Shown here: piece by piece, positions 47,943 through 59,806 of the stretch
Layout of the letters: the number at the start of each line of letters is the position of its first letter
How positions within the stretch are numbered: the stretch's first letter is position 1
From: Gordonia jinhuaensis
GTDB taxonomy: Bacteria > Actinomycetota > Actinomycetes > Mycobacteriales > Mycobacteriaceae
NCBI RefSeq assembly: GCF_014639795.1
Contig: NZ_BMGC01000006.1
Location: 144,624-208,623 of the forward strand
DNA: 64,000 nucleotides
Direction of reading: 5' to 3'
Notes under the pieces: model-generated
The model's database searches: none
What the model was told of the DNA's origin: nothing
What the model saw: only the letters and a program-made list of their open reading frames with translations
Program-made: the position numbers and the translations under genes

Positions 47943-49493
47943 TCACACAGCCGGATCGGATGCCACGCCGAGCGAACCCGACGGCGTGTGCTGATCGTCG
48001 AGTTCGAGCACCTTCGACGTCCAGTTCCACACCTGCGAGAACAGGTCGGGGTTGGAGTCCAGTGACTGCCCGAACGAGGGGATCATCTCGGTGAGCTTGC
48101 CCTTCCAGCCGTTGAAGTGACGCGGGAAGCAGCGCTCGAGCACGGTGAGCATCGCGGGCACGGCGGTCGAGGCACCGGGCGAGGCGCCCAGGAGTCCGCC
48201 GATGGTGCCGTCGGCAGCGGTGACGATCTCGGTGCCGAACTGCAGCGTGCCGGTCTTGCCCTGCTTCTTGATCACCTGCACACGCTGGCCGGCGATGATG
48301 AGCTCCCAGTCCGAACCCTCGGCGCGCGGGTAGAACTCGCGCAGCGCGTTGACCTTGTCGGCACGCGACTCGCTCAGCGCACCGATCAGGTACTTGAGGA
48401 GGTCGAACTCCTTGGGCGCCACGCTCGTCATCGGGATGAGGTTGCCCGGCTTCACCGATTTGATCAGGTCGAAGTTGCTGCCGTGTTTGAGGAACTTCGG
48501 CGACCAGCCCGCGTACGGACCGAACAGCAGTCCGGGCTTGTGGTTGATCACGCGGGTGTCGAGGTGGGGCACCGACATCGGCGGCGCACCGACCGCGGCG
48601 CGGCCGTAGACCTTGGCGTGGTGCTCGGCGATGAGGTCGTCGTCGGTGCAGCGGAAGAACGCTCCCGACACCGGGAACCCGCCGAAGCCCTTGATCTCGG
48701 GGATGCCCGACTTCTGCAGCAGGCGCAGCGCACCACCACCGGCGCCGACGAACACGAACGACGCGTGCACGGTGATCTTCTGGTGGGTGCGCAGGTTGCG
48801 GACCTTCGCCGTCCAGGAGCCGTCGGACTCCTGCGAGAGGTTGGTCACCTCGTGACCGAAGTAGACGTCACCGGCCTGCGAGACGTAGTTGAGCAGCTCC
48901 TGGGTCAGCGAGCCGAAGTTGACGTCGGTGCCGCCGGTGAACCAGTTCAGCGCCACCGGGTCGGAGAAGTCGCGCCCGGCAGCCATCAGCGGCAGCCGCT
49001 TGGCGAATTCGTCGTTGTCGTCGATGAATTCGATTCCCTTGAACAACGTGTGATCGGCCAGCGCCGCATGGCGCTTACGCAGGTAGTCCACACCGTCGGC
49101 GCCGTGGGCGAAGCTCACATGCGGGATGGGGTTGATGAAGTCGCTGGGGTGCGAGAGCATCCCGTGCTCGATCGCATACGACCAGTACTGACGCGACACC
49201 TGGAACTGCTCGTTGATCGACAGTGCCTTGGTGATGTCGATACTGCCGTCGGCGTTCTGCGGGGTGTAGTTGAGCTCACACAACGCGGAGTGTCCGGTGC
49301 CGGCGTTGTTCCACGGGTCGCTGCTCTCGGCGGCTGCGGCGTCGAGACGCTCGAACGCGCAGATGCTCCAGTCCGGCTGCAGCTGGCGCAGCAGGGAACC
49401 GAGGGTGGCGCTCATGATGCCGGCGCCCACCAGCATCACATCGGTCTTGATGGTGTCCGACGAGACCGAGATCTCAGGTTCCGAATCTGCCAC
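47943..49493 (-). CDS. mqo: Malate:quinone oxidoreductase
   Basis: A 516-residue peripheral membrane FAD enzyme that oxidises malate to oxaloacetate and passes electrons to quinone. [20 protein letters not shown] is the FAD motif; [18 protein letters not shown] and [16 protein letters not shown] are Mqo signatures. Length is normal. Divergent from the alpha/beta hydrolase by 123 bases. Confidence 0.96.
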   Translation of the reverse strand: MADSEPEISVSSDTIKTDVMLVGAGIMSATLGSLLRQLQPDWSICAFERLDAAAAESSDPWNNAGTGHSALCELNYTPQNADGSIDITKALSINEQFQVSRQYWSYAIEHGMLSHPSDFINPIPHVSFAHGADGVDYLRKRHAALADHTLFKGIEFIDDNDEFAKRLPLMAAGRDFSDPVALNWFTGGTDVNFGSLTQELLNYVSQAGDVYFGHEVTNLSQESDGSWTAKVRNLRTHQKITVHASFVFVGAGGGALRLLQKSGIPEIKGFGGFPVSGAFFRCTDDDLIAEHHAKVYGRAAVGAPPMSVPHLDTRVINHKPGLLFGPYAGWSPKFLKHGSNFDLIKSVKPGNLIPMTSVAPKEFDLLKYLIGALSESRADKVNALREFYPRAEGSDWELIIAGQRVQVIKKQGKTGTLQFGTEIVTAADGTIGGLLGASPGASTAVPAMLTVLERCFPRHFNGWKGKLTEMIPSFGQSLDSNPDLFSQVWNWTSKVLELDDQHTPSGSLGVASDPAV

Positions 49494-49616
49494 TGCTGCT
49501 CCTTCGTTGCCACGTTGCCGCGATCACTGCCCATTGTTGCCCATGGCAAAGGATGGGGAAAAATCCGGCCTCCGCACCCGGCTCCGGCAGGACCCATCGC
49601 TGACTACAGTGAGACC

Positions 49617-50678
49617 GTGGCTTCAGCGACCGACGACGACGTGACCGCATCGACAGACCCGGATTTCACGACCCAGCCAAACGACTCGGCGACGTGGACG
49701 ACAGACATCCTCGGCGACGACTTCTCGTCGTTGTCGATACCGCTCGGCGACGATCCCGACGGGGAGGGACCCATCGACGCGGTACTCGTCCGCCACGAGC
49801 CCGCACAGTTGTCGACCGCCGATGCCGTGCTCTACGTCCACGGCTTCACCGACTACTTCTTCCAGCGTGAGCTCGCCGAGTTCTTCGCCGCCCATCACCA
49901 CCGCTTCTACGCGATCGACCTGCGCAAATGCGGCCGTGCGCTGCACGCCGGGCAAACGCCGCACTACACCAGGGACCTCGACGACTACCGCCTGGAACTG
50001 ACCCGCGCGCTGGATGTGATCGCTGCGGAGTCGCACACCCGCGTACTCGTGGTCGCGCACTCCACCGGCGGGCTCATCACCCCGCTCTGGATCGACCATC
50101 TGCGGCGCACCGACCCCGCGCGGCATGCGTTGATCGGTGGACTCGTGCTCAACAGCCCGTGGTTCGATCTGCAGGGGCCGGCTGTGCTGCGCACACCCGT
50201 GGTGAGCGGTGTGATCGATCTCATGGCGCGGGTGGACGGAAAGCGGGTGATCCCGCAGGGCCTCGATCAGAGTTACGGCGCGAGCCTGCACACCAGCACC
50301 GGCGGCGAGTGGGACTACGACCTCGACAAGAAGCCGCTCGGCGGGTTCCCGGTCACCTTCGGCTTCCTCTCGGCGGTGCGCCGAGGCCATGCTCGTCTGC
50401 ACAAGGGACTCGACATCGGTGTGCCCTCGCTGGTGCTGCGCTCGCAGCGATCATCGGCGGCGGCGCCCGAGACCGTCGACGAGACCGATGTGGTCCTCGA
50501 CGTGCGCCAGATCGCCCGGTGGTCGGGATGTCTCGGCGGTCGCGGCAACGTGGTCCCGGTGCCCGGCGCGCGACACGACGTGTTCCTGTCGCGCTCCCCC
50601 GCCCGTGAACGCGCCTACACCGAACTCGCGCAGTGGTTGCAGCTCTACGCCGAACCGGGCACCGCGCCCGACGCCTGA
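49617..50678 (+). CDS. Alpha/beta hydrolase
   Basis: A 353-residue alpha/beta hydrolase. [11 protein letters not shown] holds the oxyanion HG motif, AHSTGG the nucleophile Ser and GARHDVFLS the likely catalytic His. The GTG at 49617 was chosen as the first start past the mqo promoter region; the frame stays open far upstream, but only as an antisense shadow of mqo. It corresponds in position to Rv2854. Substrate unknown. It precedes mtr by 109 bases. Confidence 0.8.
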   Translation: MASATDDDVTASTDPDFTTQPNDSATWTTDILGDDFSSLSIPLGDDPDGEGPIDAVLVRHEPAQLSTADAVLYVHGFTDYFFQRELAEFFAAHHHRFYAIDLRKCGRALHAGQTPHYTRDLDDYRLELTRALDVIAAESHTRVLVVAHSTGGLITPLWIDHLRRTDPARHALIGGLVLNSPWFDLQGPAVLRTPVVSGVIDLMARVDGKRVIPQGLDQSYGASLHTSTGGEWDYDLDKKPLGGFPVTFGFLSAVRRGHARLHKGLDIGVPSLVLRSQRSSAAAPETVDETDVVLDVRQIARWSGCLGGRGNVVPVPGARHDVFLSRSPARERAYTELAQWLQLYAEPGTAPDA

Positions 50679-50787
50679 TCCCGCACCGAAGCCGGTCCGC
50701 ACGCCGGATCGCGCCCACAGACGACCACCCGCCGACGACTCTCGCCGTGCGGACACACCACCCTCAGACGGCCCGGAGGCACACCGC

Positions 50788-52254
50788 ATGACGCGCTCGA
50801 CACCGCCGACAGATTCCACGCCCGACCAGACCACAGCGTCACAGAGCACGGCGACCCCGAGCACTGCGACCCACACCGTCGACCTGGCGATCATCGGATC
50901 CGGGAGCGGCAATTCGCTGCCCGACAACCGATTCGACGACATGAGTATCGCGATCTTCGAGCGCGGCACCTACGGCGGCACCTGCCTGAACGTCGGGTGC
51001 ATCCCGACCAAGATGTTCGTCTACGCCGCCGAAGTGGCCGAAAACGTCCGTGAGGCGCAACGATTCGGAATCGACGCGCATATCGACGGCGTCCGCTGGC
51101 GCGACATCGTCGGCCGCGTATTCGGCCGGATCGACCCCATCTCGGCCGGTGGCGAGCGTTACCGGGTGCAGGACTGTCCCAACATCACCGTCTACCCGTC
51201 CATGGTCACCTTCGCCGGTCGCACCGACGACGGCTATGTGCTCACCACCCGCGGCGGTGACACGGTGATCGCACGACAGGTGGTGATCGCCGCCGGGTCG
51301 CGCCCGGTGATCCCCGAGATCGTGGAGTCCTCGGGCGTGATCTTCCACACCAATGACGACATCATGCGTCTGGCCGAGCTGCCCGAGCACCTCATCATCC
51401 TCGGAAGTGGCTACATCGCAGCCGAATTCGCCCACATCTTCAGCGCTCTGGGGTCACGGGTGTCCATCGTGGCGCGGTCGGGGGCACTGCTGCGCGCACT
51501 CGACGAGAACGTCTCTCGCCGCTTCACCGAGATCGCCTCGAGTCGGTTCGACGTCCATCTCAACGCTCCGGTGACCGACATCGAACAGCTCGACAACGGT
51601 CGTGTGGCGCTGCGGCTGGCCGACCAGACGATCCTCGACGGCGACGCCCTGCTCGTGGCGACCGGCCGGGTGGCCAACGGCGATCTACTGAACCTGGCAT
51701 CGATCGGCCTGGAGCCCGACGGGATCGGACGCGTCCCCGTCGACGAGTACGGGCGCACCCCCGCGCCCGGGGTGTGGGCGCTCGGCGACGTCTCCAGCGA
51801 GTATCAGCTCAAACACGTCGCCAACCACGAGGCGCGGGTGGTGCAGGCAAATCTGTTGCGCGGCTGGGATTCCGACGAGCTGGTCGCCATGGACCACCGT
51901 TTCGTACCGGCCGCGGTGTTCACCCATCCGCAGATCGCCACCGTCGGTCTCACCGAGGCGCAGGCACTCGACCACGGGATCGACATCACCGTCAAGACAC
52001 AGGCCTACGCCGACGTCGCCTACGGGTGGGCGATGGAGGACACCACCGGATTCGTCAAGCTGATCGCCGATCGGAAGACCAAGCAGCTGGTCGGCGCCCA
52101 CATCATCGGCCCGCAGGCCCCCACCGTCATCCAGCCCGTCATCCAGGCCATGTCCTTCGGGCTCACCGTCCCCGACATGGCCCGCGGCCAGTACTGGATC
52201 CACCCGGCCATGCCCGAGGTGCTCGAGAACGCGCTGCTGGGTCTGGAGTTCTGA
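50788..52254 (+). CDS. mtr: Mycothione reductase
   Basis: A 488-residue class I flavoprotein disulfide reductase. The redox-active pair is in [18 protein letters not shown] binding starts at [11 protein letters not shown], the NADPH fold at [14 protein letters not shown], and the carboxy-terminal His-Glu pair is in [12 protein letters not shown]. It keeps mycothiol reduced, and mycothiol is also the usual actinobacterial carrier for formaldehyde detoxification. GGAGGC precedes the ATG. A 28-residue Ser/Thr-rich leader is unusual, so a later start is possible. Confidence 0.93.
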   Translation: MTRSTPPTDSTPDQTTASQSTATPSTATHTVDLAIIGSGSGNSLPDNRFDDMSIAIFERGTYGGTCLNVGCIPTKMFVYAAEVAENVREAQRFGIDAHIDGVRWRDIVGRVFGRIDPISAGGERYRVQDCPNITVYPSMVTFAGRTDDGYVLTTRGGDTVIARQVVIAAGSRPVIPEIVESSGVIFHTNDDIMRLAELPEHLIILGSGYIAAEFAHIFSALGSRVSIVARSGALLRALDENVSRRFTEIASSRFDVHLNAPVTDIEQLDNGRVALRLADQTILDGDALLVATGRVANGDLLNLASIGLEPDGIGRVPVDEYGRTPAPGVWALGDVSSEYQLKHVANHEARVVQANLLRGWDSDELVAMDHRFVPAAVFTHPQIATVGLTEAQALDHGIDITVKTQAYADVAYGWAMEDTTGFVKLIADRKTKQLVGAHIIGPQAPTVIQPVIQAMSFGLTVPDMARGQYWIHPAMPEVLENALLGLEF

Positions 52255-52258
52255 GTTG

Positions 52259-53074
52259 TCAGAACACCGCGCTGCGTAGCGAGATCTCGCTGGCCACCGC
52301 GGCCGGTGCGCGCTGGGGAATCCAGTGGTCGACGCCGTCGAGCACACTGAAGCGGAAGTCCGAGCGGACGAAGCGACCGCTGCGTTCGGCCTGCGCGCGA
52401 CCCAGATAGGGGTCGTCGGCACTCCACAACATCGTGGTGGGCACGTCCACCGGCGGACAGGCGAGGTGTGCGGCGATGTCACCGGTGAAATTGGCCCGGT
52501 ACCAGCCGAGTGCTGCGGTCAGGGCCGCACGGTCGGTCAGCGGGGCCACCGAGTCGTCGGGAACGAGGCTTCGCAGCAGTGCAGCCTCGTCGGCCAACAG
52601 TGCGTCTTCGGCGCCGGGTTTCAGGAAATCCTTGATGTACGAGGACTTCTCACGCTGGTCGGCGTCAGCGAGCGCAGATGCGGCCGCCGACGGATGTCCG
52701 GTGCTCACCGCCACCAGCCCGGTGATGCGGTCGGGATGGAATCCGGCGAGCTGCCAGGCGACCAGACCGCCGAAGTCATGTCCCGCGACGATCGCATAAC
52801 CGATGTCGAGCGCGTCGAGGATCGCGATCGCGTCGGCGCGGATGTTCTCCAGGAGGTAGGCCTGCGGGTCGTCAGGGCGCGCACCTGCGGAGTAGCCGCG
52901 CTGGTCGGGCACCACCGTACGCAGGTCGGATTCGTGCAGGCGCGACACCACCTCGTCGAAGCAGCTGCCGTCGGTGGGAAATCCGTGCAGGAGCAACACG
53001 ACAGGACCCCGATCGCCGCCACCGAGGCGCACGGTGAACTCGAGTCCGTTGGCCGCAACCGTCGTCGTCTCCAC
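52259..53074 (-). CDS. Alpha/beta hydrolase with Asp nucleophile (epoxide-hydrolase-like)
   Basis: A 271-residue hydrolase. HGFPTDGSCFDEV (HGxP motif), nucleophile Asp in VAGHDFGGLVAW, and a late DHWIPQ histidine place it with epoxide hydrolases and haloalkane dehalogenases rather than esterases. No operon partner; convergent with mtr with four bases between stops. Substrate unknown. Confidence 0.83.
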   Translation of the reverse strand: METTTVAANGLEFTVRLGGGDRGPVVLLLHGFPTDGSCFDEVVSRLHESDLRTVVPDQRGYSAGARPDDPQAYLLENIRADAIAILDALDIGYAIVAGHDFGGLVAWQLAGFHPDRITGLVAVSTGHPSAAASALADADQREKSSYIKDFLKPGAEDALLADEAALLRSLVPDDSVAPLTDRAALTAALGWYRANFTGDIAAHLACPPVDVPTTMLWSADDPYLGRAQAERSGRFVRSDFRFSVLDGVDHWIPQRAPAAVASEISLRSAVF

Positions 53075-53083
53075 GACGCCACC

Positions 53084-54643
53084 CTAGCGGGCAGAGATGG
53101 ACACCACCGGCAGATTGTCCGGTGGGCCGGAATCGATCAGCGCCACAAGGGCATCGATGTCGGCGTGGGATTGCAGGGTGTCGGCCATCAGGTCGAGTTG
53201 CCCGCGTCGCACCGCATCGAAGTCCGTATCGGGGGCCACGGCGAAGTCCGGTGCGCAGAACTGCGCCACGTGATGCAGAAACGTCCTGCGCACCGCGTCG
53301 CCGGCGAGCAGACCGTGCCAATGCGTACCCCACAGCGCATCCCGATGGCCGCCCTCGTCGCCGAGGAGATCGTCGTGGATCCAGGGTTGTTCACGCGCAC
53401 CGGTGATGCGGCCGTGGTGAATCTCATAACCGGTGGCCGGTAATCCCCACGCGGATCCGGTCGCGTTGCGCACCACCTTCTCCTCGTCGAACCGCACGCT
53501 CGCGTCGAAGAGTCCGAGCCCCTCCACCACACCGGCACCGGACTCCACCCGATCGTCGATACGACGGCACAGCATCTGATACCCACCGCATATCGCGAGC
53601 ACCGGCTTGCGGTGTGCGGCGCGGTCGGACAGCGCGACGTCGATCCCCCGGCCGCGCAGCCACGCGAGGTCGTCGACGGTGGCCTTGGTGCCGGGCACCA
53701 CCACCAGATCGGCAGCGGCGACCGCAGCCGGATCGTCGACCCACCGCACGTCCACGCCGGGTTCGCAGGCCAGTGCCTCCACATCAGTGGTGTTGGACAC
53801 CCGCGGCAGCCGGATCGCGGCGACACCGAGTCGTCGAGCGCCGCCCCCGGGTGAGGCCGGCCCGACGGTGGCGCCGACCGGCGTGGACAGTGAATCCTCG
53901 GCGTCGAGCCAGACGCCGTCAAAGAACGGCAACACCCCCAGCGTCGGCCGCGCGGTCATGCGATCCAGCCACTCCACCCCCGGCGCCAACAGCGACTGGT
54001 CGCCACGGAACTTGTTGATCAGGAATCCCGACACGAGACGCTGGTCGTGCGCGTCGAGGGCGGCAACGGTGCCCAGCAGATGCGCCAGCACGCCACCGCG
54101 GTCGATGTCGGCGGCGATCACCACCGGGATCTCGGCGCGGCGCGCGAGCCCCATGTTGGCGATGTCGTCGGCACGCAGATTCACCTCGGCGACCGACCCC
54201 GCACCCTCACAGATCACCACGTCGAAGTCCGCACGCAGCGAAGCCAATTCGGCGTCGACGATCGACGCCAGGGCGGCGCGGCGGCTGTGATAGTCCGCGG
54301 CGCCGACCTCGCCGTCGACACGTCCGCGCACCACCACCTGCGACCTCCGGTCGCTACCCGGTTTCAGCAACACCGGGTTGAAGCGCACCGACGGTTCGAG
54401 TCCACACGCAAACGCCTGCATCGCCTGCGCCCGCCCGATCTCGCCACCGATCATCCCGCTGTCGGTCTGTTCGACGGTCACCACAGAGTTGTTGGACATG
54501 TTCTGCGCCTTGAACGGCGCCACGCGTATCCCGTTGCGGCTCAAGAGCCGACACAACCCGGCGACGATGAGGCTCTTGCCGGCATCCGATGTGGTCCCGC
54601 CGACGAGCAACGCGCCGCGCGGGGACGAACCCTCGAGGGTCAC
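53084..54643 (-). CDS. cobQ: Cobyric acid synthase
   Basis: A 519-residue enzyme that amidates four carboxylates of adenosylcobyrinate diamide. The amino-terminal dethiobiotin-synthetase-like P-loop domain is [26 protein letters not shown]. The carboxy-terminal amidotransferase domain has nucleophile Cys in [10 protein letters not shown] and His in [11 protein letters not shown] start. It lies apart from the cobB-cobO cluster, seven bases after the map stop. Confidence 0.95.
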   Translation of the reverse strand: MTLEGSSPRGALLVGGTTSDAGKSLIVAGLCRLLSRNGIRVAPFKAQNMSNNSVVTVEQTDSGMIGGEIGRAQAMQAFACGLEPSVRFNPVLLKPGSDRRSQVVVRGRVDGEVGAADYHSRRAALASIVDAELASLRADFDVVICEGAGSVAEVNLRADDIANMGLARRAEIPVVIAADIDRGGVLAHLLGTVAALDAHDQRLVSGFLINKFRGDQSLLAPGVEWLDRMTARPTLGVLPFFDGVWLDAEDSLSTPVGATVGPASPGGGARRLGVAAIRLPRVSNTTDVEALACEPGVDVRWVDDPAAVAAADLVVVPGTKATVDDLAWLRGRGIDVALSDRAAHRKPVLAICGGYQMLCRRIDDRVESGAGVVEGLGLFDASVRFDEEKVVRNATGSAWGLPATGYEIHHGRITGAREQPWIHDDLLGDEGGHRDALWGTHWHGLLAGDAVRRTFLHHVAQFCAPDFAVAPDTDFDAVRRGQLDLMADTLQSHADIDALVALIDSGPPDNLPVVSISAR

Positions 54644-54649
54644 CGCACT

Positions 54650-55513
54650 CTATTCGCTGGGGAGCGTGAGGATCTCGGCGCCGTCCTCGGTGACCACCAG
54701 AGTGTGTTCGAACTGTGCGGTCCACTTGCGGTCGGCGGTCACCACTGTCCAGTCGTCATCCCAGATCTCGTAGTCGAGCGTGCCCAGATTGATCATCGGC
54801 TCGATGGTGAACACCATCCCCGGCTCGATGATCGTCTCCACATTCGGCTCGTCATAGTGCAGCACCACCAGCCCGTTGTGGAATGTCTCGCCGATCCCAT
54901 GACCGGTGAAGTCACGAACCACGTTGTAGCCGAACCGATTCGCATACGACTCGATCACCCGGCCGATCACGTTGAGTTCACGTCCGGGTTTGACCGCCTT
55001 GATCGCACGCATGGTGGCGTTGTAGGTGCGCTCGACGAGGTCGGCGTGTTCGGTGGAGACGTCGCCGGCGAGGAAGGTGGCGTTGGTGTCGCCGTGCACC
55101 CCGTCGATGTAGGCGGTCACGTCGATGTTGACGATGTCGCCGTCCTCGATCACCGTCGAGTCCGGGATGCCGTGGCAGATCACCTCATTGAGCGAGGTGC
55201 AGCACGACTTGGGGAAACCCCGGTAACCCAGCGTCGACGGATAGGCGCCGTAATCGATCATGTACTGATGGGCGATCGCGTCGAGGTCGTCGGTGGTCAC
55301 ACCCGGTGCCACGGCCTTACCTGCGGCGGCGAGTGCGTCGGCGGCGATCCGCGACGCCAACCGCATCTTCTCGATCGTCTCGGGCGTCTGCACCCACGGC
55401 TCGTGGCCCTCGTCGGCCGTCGGACGCCACGCGTACTCCGGCCGCGGGATCGACGTGGGCACCGCGCGCCGCGGCGAGATGGTTCCGGGGGACAGTGCAG
55501 ATCGAACAGCCAT
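54650..55513 (-). CDS. map: Methionine aminopeptidase type I
   Basis: A 287-residue type Ic aminopeptidase that removes initiator Met. Metal ligands are visible in [19 protein letters not shown] (two Asp), TGHGIGE (His), IEPMI (Glu) and QFEHT (Glu). The amino-terminal extension of about 40 residues with [12 protein letters not shown] is typical of the actinobacterial MapB form. ATG at 55513 preferred over 55519. Confidence 0.95.
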   Translation of the reverse strand: MAVRSALSPGTISPRRAVPTSIPRPEYAWRPTADEGHEPWVQTPETIEKMRLASRIAADALAAAGKAVAPGVTTDDLDAIAHQYMIDYGAYPSTLGYRGFPKSCCTSLNEVICHGIPDSTVIEDGDIVNIDVTAYIDGVHGDTNATFLAGDVSTEHADLVERTYNATMRAIKAVKPGRELNVIGRVIESYANRFGYNVVRDFTGHGIGETFHNGLVVLHYDEPNVETIIEPGMVFTIEPMINLGTLDYEIWDDDWTVVTADRKWTAQFEHTLVVTEDGAEILTLPSE

Positions 55514-55601
55514 GACCACCAGCCTATGCCGCGCACCGAGCCCGGTCTCGGCCGGTTCGCGGCGCGTCGGTCCGGCGGTCCGGTGGTCCGGTGGGAAAGG
55601 G

Positions 55602-57503
55602 CTACTGCCCGTAACCCTCGGGCAGTCCGTCGAAGAAGTCGCGGGTCACCAGCACCGCGTTGTCCGAACTCCCACCGCGCACCACGAGCGTGGCGAATGC
55701 GAGATCGCCGCGATAGCCGGCGAACCATGCGTGTGAGGCGCCGGGAATCTCGGCCTCACCGGTCTTGCCGTACACCTGGCCCTCACCGGCGATCGCGGTG
55801 GCGGTGCCCGACTCCACCACCTCGCGCATCATCGGTCGCAGTTGGGCGAGCACCTGCGGTGAGACGGCGACGTGCGGACCCGACACAGTGGTGGTGCGGC
55901 CGAGTATCAGCTGCGGCACCGGCAGCGATCCGTGGTCGATGGTCGCGGCGACCAGGGCGAGTCCCAGCGGGCTGGTGAGCACCTTGCCCTGCCCGAATCC
56001 GTCCTCGGTGCGCGAGACCAGGTCGGTGGCGATGGGGACGTCGCCGGTGTCGGCGGGGATCCCGGGAATGTCGTACTTCATCCCGATCCCCATTGCGGTG
56101 CCGGTGCGTGCGAGGTCGCTCGGCCCCATCTCGCTGGCGAGTTTGGCGAATGTGGTGTTGCACGAGTGCGCGAAGGCGGAACTCACCGGCACGTCGCCGA
56201 GGGAGAAATTGTCGTAGTTCGGGACGGTGCGGTCGCCGATGGTGACCTCACCCGGACAACCCACGATGCTGTCGGGAGTGGTCAGCTTGACCGAGAAGGC
56301 CGCCGCGGAGGTGACCATCTTGAACGTGGAACCCGGCGGGAAGAGTCCGGTGGTGGCCAATGGTCCCTGGGCATCGGCGAGCGCGTTCTGTGCAACGGCG
56401 AGCAGTCGGCCCGTCGACGGCTGGATCACCACCATCATCGTCGGATCGTCCTTGCGCACGTTCACCGCCCGCTGGGCGGCGTTCTGCACCGCGCGCGACA
56501 AGCTGATCGACACCGCGGGAGCCGGCTGCGGATCGTGTTCGTCGAGAACCGCGACCGTGGATCCGGTGTCGGATTCGGTGACGATCCGCCATCCCGCTCG
56601 TCCGGTGAGCTCGCCGTTGACCTGCGTGCTCACCTGCGAGATCAGATCGGGCGCAAAGCGCGGGTCGGTCGGCAGCATCGCGGCCTGGGCGACGGCGTGC
56701 ACGCCCGGGATGGCCGCAAGCCGATCGGCGAGACGGTTGTAATCCGACTGAGAGATGGTCGTCACCGGATACGTCCCGCCCTGGGCCGTGGCGTATTCGG
56801 CGATCTCCTGCGGGTCGAGTCCTGCAGCGGCAGGAGCACCGCCGGGCGGGGTCTCGGCGAGCAGCTGGGTCAGCTGCGCGGCAGTGGCGGCGACTCCCCC
56901 TGCGTCGGCCGCCTCGGCGACGTCGATCGAGATGGCCTCGACCGTTCCCGACGCCAGCACGGTCGACCCGTCGGACTCGTTGACGGTCGCGGTCTCGGCC
57001 GGGATCGACTCCAGTGCCAGGGTCTGGGTGTCGGAGAGCTGCGGATGGATCGCGGCGTTCGACCACCGGACCTGCCAGCCGCCGTCCGTGCGTGCCATCT
57101 CCAGCGTCGCCGAATACGTCCACGACCGCTTCTGCGGGAGCGTCCAGTGGTAGTCCACGTTCACACTCGCGGTGTCACCGGTGATGTCGGCCTTGCCCAC
57201 CGCTGCCGACAGCCCGGTCGCCTGCAGCCCCGCCCACGCCGACTTCAGTGCCGCATCGGCGGCGGCAGCCGAATCGGTGTGTCCGGCGGCGACGGTGAAC
57301 TTCTGAGCGGCGACGTCGTCGACGAACGCCGTGACGGTGGCCCGCGGACCCGAGTCGTCCGACGAACATGCCACCGAACCGCCGACGACCATGGCGGCAA
57401 CGGCCACGACGACCGTGGTGGTGACCACAGAACGGTAGCGGACCGACTGTGCACGTCCCGCAGCTCGGGCACATCGCGATCGCCACATCATCAGGGCGAT
57501 CAT
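55602..57503 (-). CDS. Class B penicillin-binding lipoprotein
   Basis: A 633-residue peptidoglycan transpeptidase. A membrane segment with lipobox GGSVACSS near the start is followed by a MecA_N-like domain, a dimerisation domain and the transpeptidase domain. Catalytic motifs are SxxK as STFK near residue 392, SxN as SCN near 447 and KTG in VYGKTGEAE near 577. It corresponds to Rv2864c. The ATG at 57503 is the most upstream sensible start; 57491 and 57488 are alternatives. Confidence 0.92.
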   Translation of the reverse strand: MIALMMWRSRCARAAGRAQSVRYRSVVTTTVVVAVAAMVVGGSVACSSDDSGPRATVTAFVDDVAAQKFTVAAGHTDSAAAADAALKSAWAGLQATGLSAAVGKADITGDTASVNVDYHWTLPQKRSWTYSATLEMARTDGGWQVRWSNAAIHPQLSDTQTLALESIPAETATVNESDGSTVLASGTVEAISIDVAEAADAGGVAATAAQLTQLLAETPPGGAPAAAGLDPQEIAEYATAQGGTYPVTTISQSDYNRLADRLAAIPGVHAVAQAAMLPTDPRFAPDLISQVSTQVNGELTGRAGWRIVTESDTGSTVAVLDEHDPQPAPAVSISLSRAVQNAAQRAVNVRKDDPTMMVVIQPSTGRLLAVAQNALADAQGPLATTGLFPPGSTFKMVTSAAAFSVKLTTPDSIVGCPGEVTIGDRTVPNYDNFSLGDVPVSSAFAHSCNTTFAKLASEMGPSDLARTGTAMGIGMKYDIPGIPADTGDVPIATDLVSRTEDGFGQGKVLTSPLGLALVAATIDHGSLPVPQLILGRTTTVSGPHVAVSPQVLAQLRPMMREVVESGTATAIAGEGQVYGKTGEAEIPGASHAWFAGYRGDLAFATLVVRGGSSDNAVLVTRDFFDGLPEGYGQ

Positions 57504-57549
57504 AGGAGCCGAATTGTCCGATCCGGCGGTGCCACGCGCGAGGATGCGT

Positions 57550-58392
57550 TCAGTCCACGAGGATCGTGGCGAAGGTGCCGACCTGTTCAAATCCCGCGCG
57601 CAGGTAGGCCTCACGCGCGGCGACGTTGAAGTCGTTGACGTAGAGGCTGGGGGTACGTCCGCAGGCGAGGACCGCCTGGGCGACCGCTGCGGTCCCGGCC
57701 GCGCCGATCCCCTCTCCGCGGCGGTGTGGGGCCACCCAGACGCCCTGGATCTGTCCGACGCGGCGCGACATCGACCCGACCTCGGCCTTGAAGACCACGT
57801 GGTTCTCATCGTCGAAACGTACGAAGGCCCGCCCGGCGGCGATCAGCGAGGCGATCCGGCGGCGGTAGGAGCGGCCGCCGTCGCCGGCGCATGGGTCGAC
57901 GCCCACCTCGCCGGTGAACATCGCGATGGCCGCAGGAAGGTAGTCGTCGAGATCGTCGAGGGTCGCCCGACGGACGAGCGGGTCGGGGGTGAGGAGCGGG
58001 GCGCCGCTCAGCGCGAGCAACGGCTGCTCGGCCCGGATCTCACGCGCCGGCCCCCATTGACCGCATACGTCCGACCAGAACGGCATCACATGCTCGGCGC
58101 GACCGACGATCGACGAACACATCCGGGGCGAGCGGGTGGCGCGCTCGGCGAACGCCGCCATGTCCGAACGGTCACCGACCAGAGGGATGAGATTGGCGCC
58201 GGAGAAACACAGCGACGTCTCGGGGTCGCCGTTGCTCCACAGCTCCCCGCCGAGTGTGCGGGGGTTGGTGCCGTGGTCCTCGACCCGCGCGGCCACCATG
58301 CACATGCCGATCGGATCGGCGTCCAGGGCACGCTCGACTGCCTCGGTGTCGCGGGAACCCAGCGGTTTGTCCCCCAACAACTTCAGCACCAT
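57550..58392 (-). CDS. GNAT acetyltransferase with DUF4081 amino-terminal domain
   Basis: A 280-residue protein. The amino-terminal half (1-135) matches the domain found before actinobacterial GNATs of the Rv2867c type. The carboxy-terminal GNAT domain has the acetyl-CoA loop VWVAPHRRGEGIGAAGTAAV and LYVNDFNVAAREAYLRAGF. Substrate unknown. Located between ispG and the PBP gene as in M. tuberculosis. Confidence 0.86.
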   Translation of the reverse strand: MVLKLLGDKPLGSRDTEAVERALDADPIGMCMVAARVEDHGTNPRTLGGELWSNGDPETSLCFSGANLIPLVGDRSDMAAFAERATRSPRMCSSIVGRAEHVMPFWSDVCGQWGPAREIRAEQPLLALSGAPLLTPDPLVRRATLDDLDDYLPAAIAMFTGEVGVDPCAGDGGRSYRRRIASLIAAGRAFVRFDDENHVVFKAEVGSMSRRVGQIQGVWVAPHRRGEGIGAAGTAAVAQAVLACGRTPSLYVNDFNVAAREAYLRAGFEQVGTFATILVD

Positions 58393-58545
58393 CGGCTCCT
58401 CGCTCAGGTCGGCTCGACAGGTTCATTGTGACCCCTTCGGCCGCCTCCGTTGGTCCGGGGCGCTGAAAGTCTGATTTGTCGCACTTTCTCGGCGGCCCGA
58501 CAGCGCCGTGAAGTCCAGCGCACCTCCGATGGGCGGGCCGCGGGA

Positions 58546-59703
58546 TCAGCTGACGGTGACCGTCGGCGACCCGGACTCCTGCGCTTCGCCGGACTCCTCG
58601 GCGATCCGCATCGCCTCTTCGATGAGGGTCTCCACGATCTGCGCCTCCGGCACGGTCTTGATGACCTCGCCCTTGACGAAGATCTGCCCCTTACCGTTGC
58701 CCGAGGCGACCCCGAGATCGGCTTCGCGCGCCTCTCCGGGACCGTTGACGACACATCCCATGACCGCGACACGCAGCGGGATGTCCATACCCTCCAGACC
58801 AGCGGTGACCTGCTCGGCGAGGGTGTAGACGTCCACCTGCGCCCGGCCGCATGACGGGCAGGACACGATCTCGAGCTTGCGCGGACGCAGGTTGAGCGAC
58901 TGCAGAATCGCGTCGCCGACCTTGATCTCCTCAGCCGGCGGCGCCGACAGCGACACGCGAATGGTGTCACCGATACCCTCGGCCAGCAGCGCACCGAAGG
59001 CCACCGACGATTTCACTGTGCCCTGGAACGACGGCCCGGCCTCGGTGACTCCGAGATGCAGCGGGTAGTCGCACTGGGCCGCGAGCTGACGGTAGGCCTC
59101 CACCATGATCACCGGATCGTTGTGCTTGACCGAGATCTTGATGTCGCCGAAGCCGTGCTCCTCGAACAGTCCCGCCTCCCACAGCGCCGACTCGACGAGT
59201 GCCTCCGGGGTGGCCTTGCCGTACTTCTGCATGATCCGCTTGTCCAGCGATCCGGCGTTGACACCGATCCGGATGGGGATGCCCGCGTCGCCGGCTGCCT
59301 TGGCGACCTCTTTGACGCGTCCGTCGAATTCCTTGATGTTGCCCGGGTTCACGCGCACCGCGGCACACCCGGCGTCGATCGCGGCGAAGATGTACTTGGG
59401 CTGGAAGTGGATGTCGGCGATCACGGGGAGTTGGGATTTCTTGGCGATGATCGGCAGCGCGTCGGCATCTTCCTGCCGGGGGCAGGCCACCCGCACGATG
59501 TCGCATCCCGACGCGGTGAGCGCGGCGATCTGCTGCAGCGTCGCGTTGATGTCATGTGTCTTGGTGTTGGTCATCGACTGCACCGACACGGGGTAATCCG
59601 AACCGACTCCCACCAAACCGACGTGCAGTTGACGGGTGGTGCGGCGTGGCGCCAGCGTCGGCGCAGGGCCGGCGGGCATTCCGAGTCCAACAGGTGTGCT
59701 CAC
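58546..59703 (-). CDS. ispG: 4-hydroxy-3-methylbut-2-enyl diphosphate synthase (IspG/GcpE)
   Basis: A 385-residue iron-sulfur enzyme of the MEP isoprenoid pathway. [20 protein letters not shown] opens the barrel. The 4Fe-4S cysteines are in SCPSCGR (about 280-285) and [13 protein letters not shown] start at 59703. The operon ispG-rip1-dxr follows M. tuberculosis order and puts two MEP enzymes around the protease. Confidence 0.96.
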   Translation of the reverse strand: MSTPVGLGMPAGPAPTLAPRRTTRQLHVGLVGVGSDYPVSVQSMTNTKTHDINATLQQIAALTASGCDIVRVACPRQEDADALPIIAKKSQLPVIADIHFQPKYIFAAIDAGCAAVRVNPGNIKEFDGRVKEVAKAAGDAGIPIRIGVNAGSLDKRIMQKYGKATPEALVESALWEAGLFEEHGFGDIKISVKHNDPVIMVEAYRQLAAQCDYPLHLGVTEAGPSFQGTVKSSVAFGALLAEGIGDTIRVSLSAPPAEEIKVGDAILQSLNLRPRKLEIVSCPSCGRAQVDVYTLAEQVTAGLEGMDIPLRVAVMGCVVNGPGEAREADLGVASGNGKGQIFVKGEVIKTVPEAQIVETLIEEAMRIAEESGEAQESGSPTVTVS

Positions 59704-59806
59704 GCAAACCACTCTACTTTCCCATTCGGACGCCCGATCACCGGCGAGAGACGCACAGGTGTCGCGCGGTGGAACCTCCACCGACGTGCACGGTCAGAAC
59801 ACGCGG

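Noticed and set aside
48117..49616. Long upstream extension of the alpha/beta hydrolase frame
   Set aside because: It is antisense to mqo and has no domain features; the hydrolase fold begins only after 49617.
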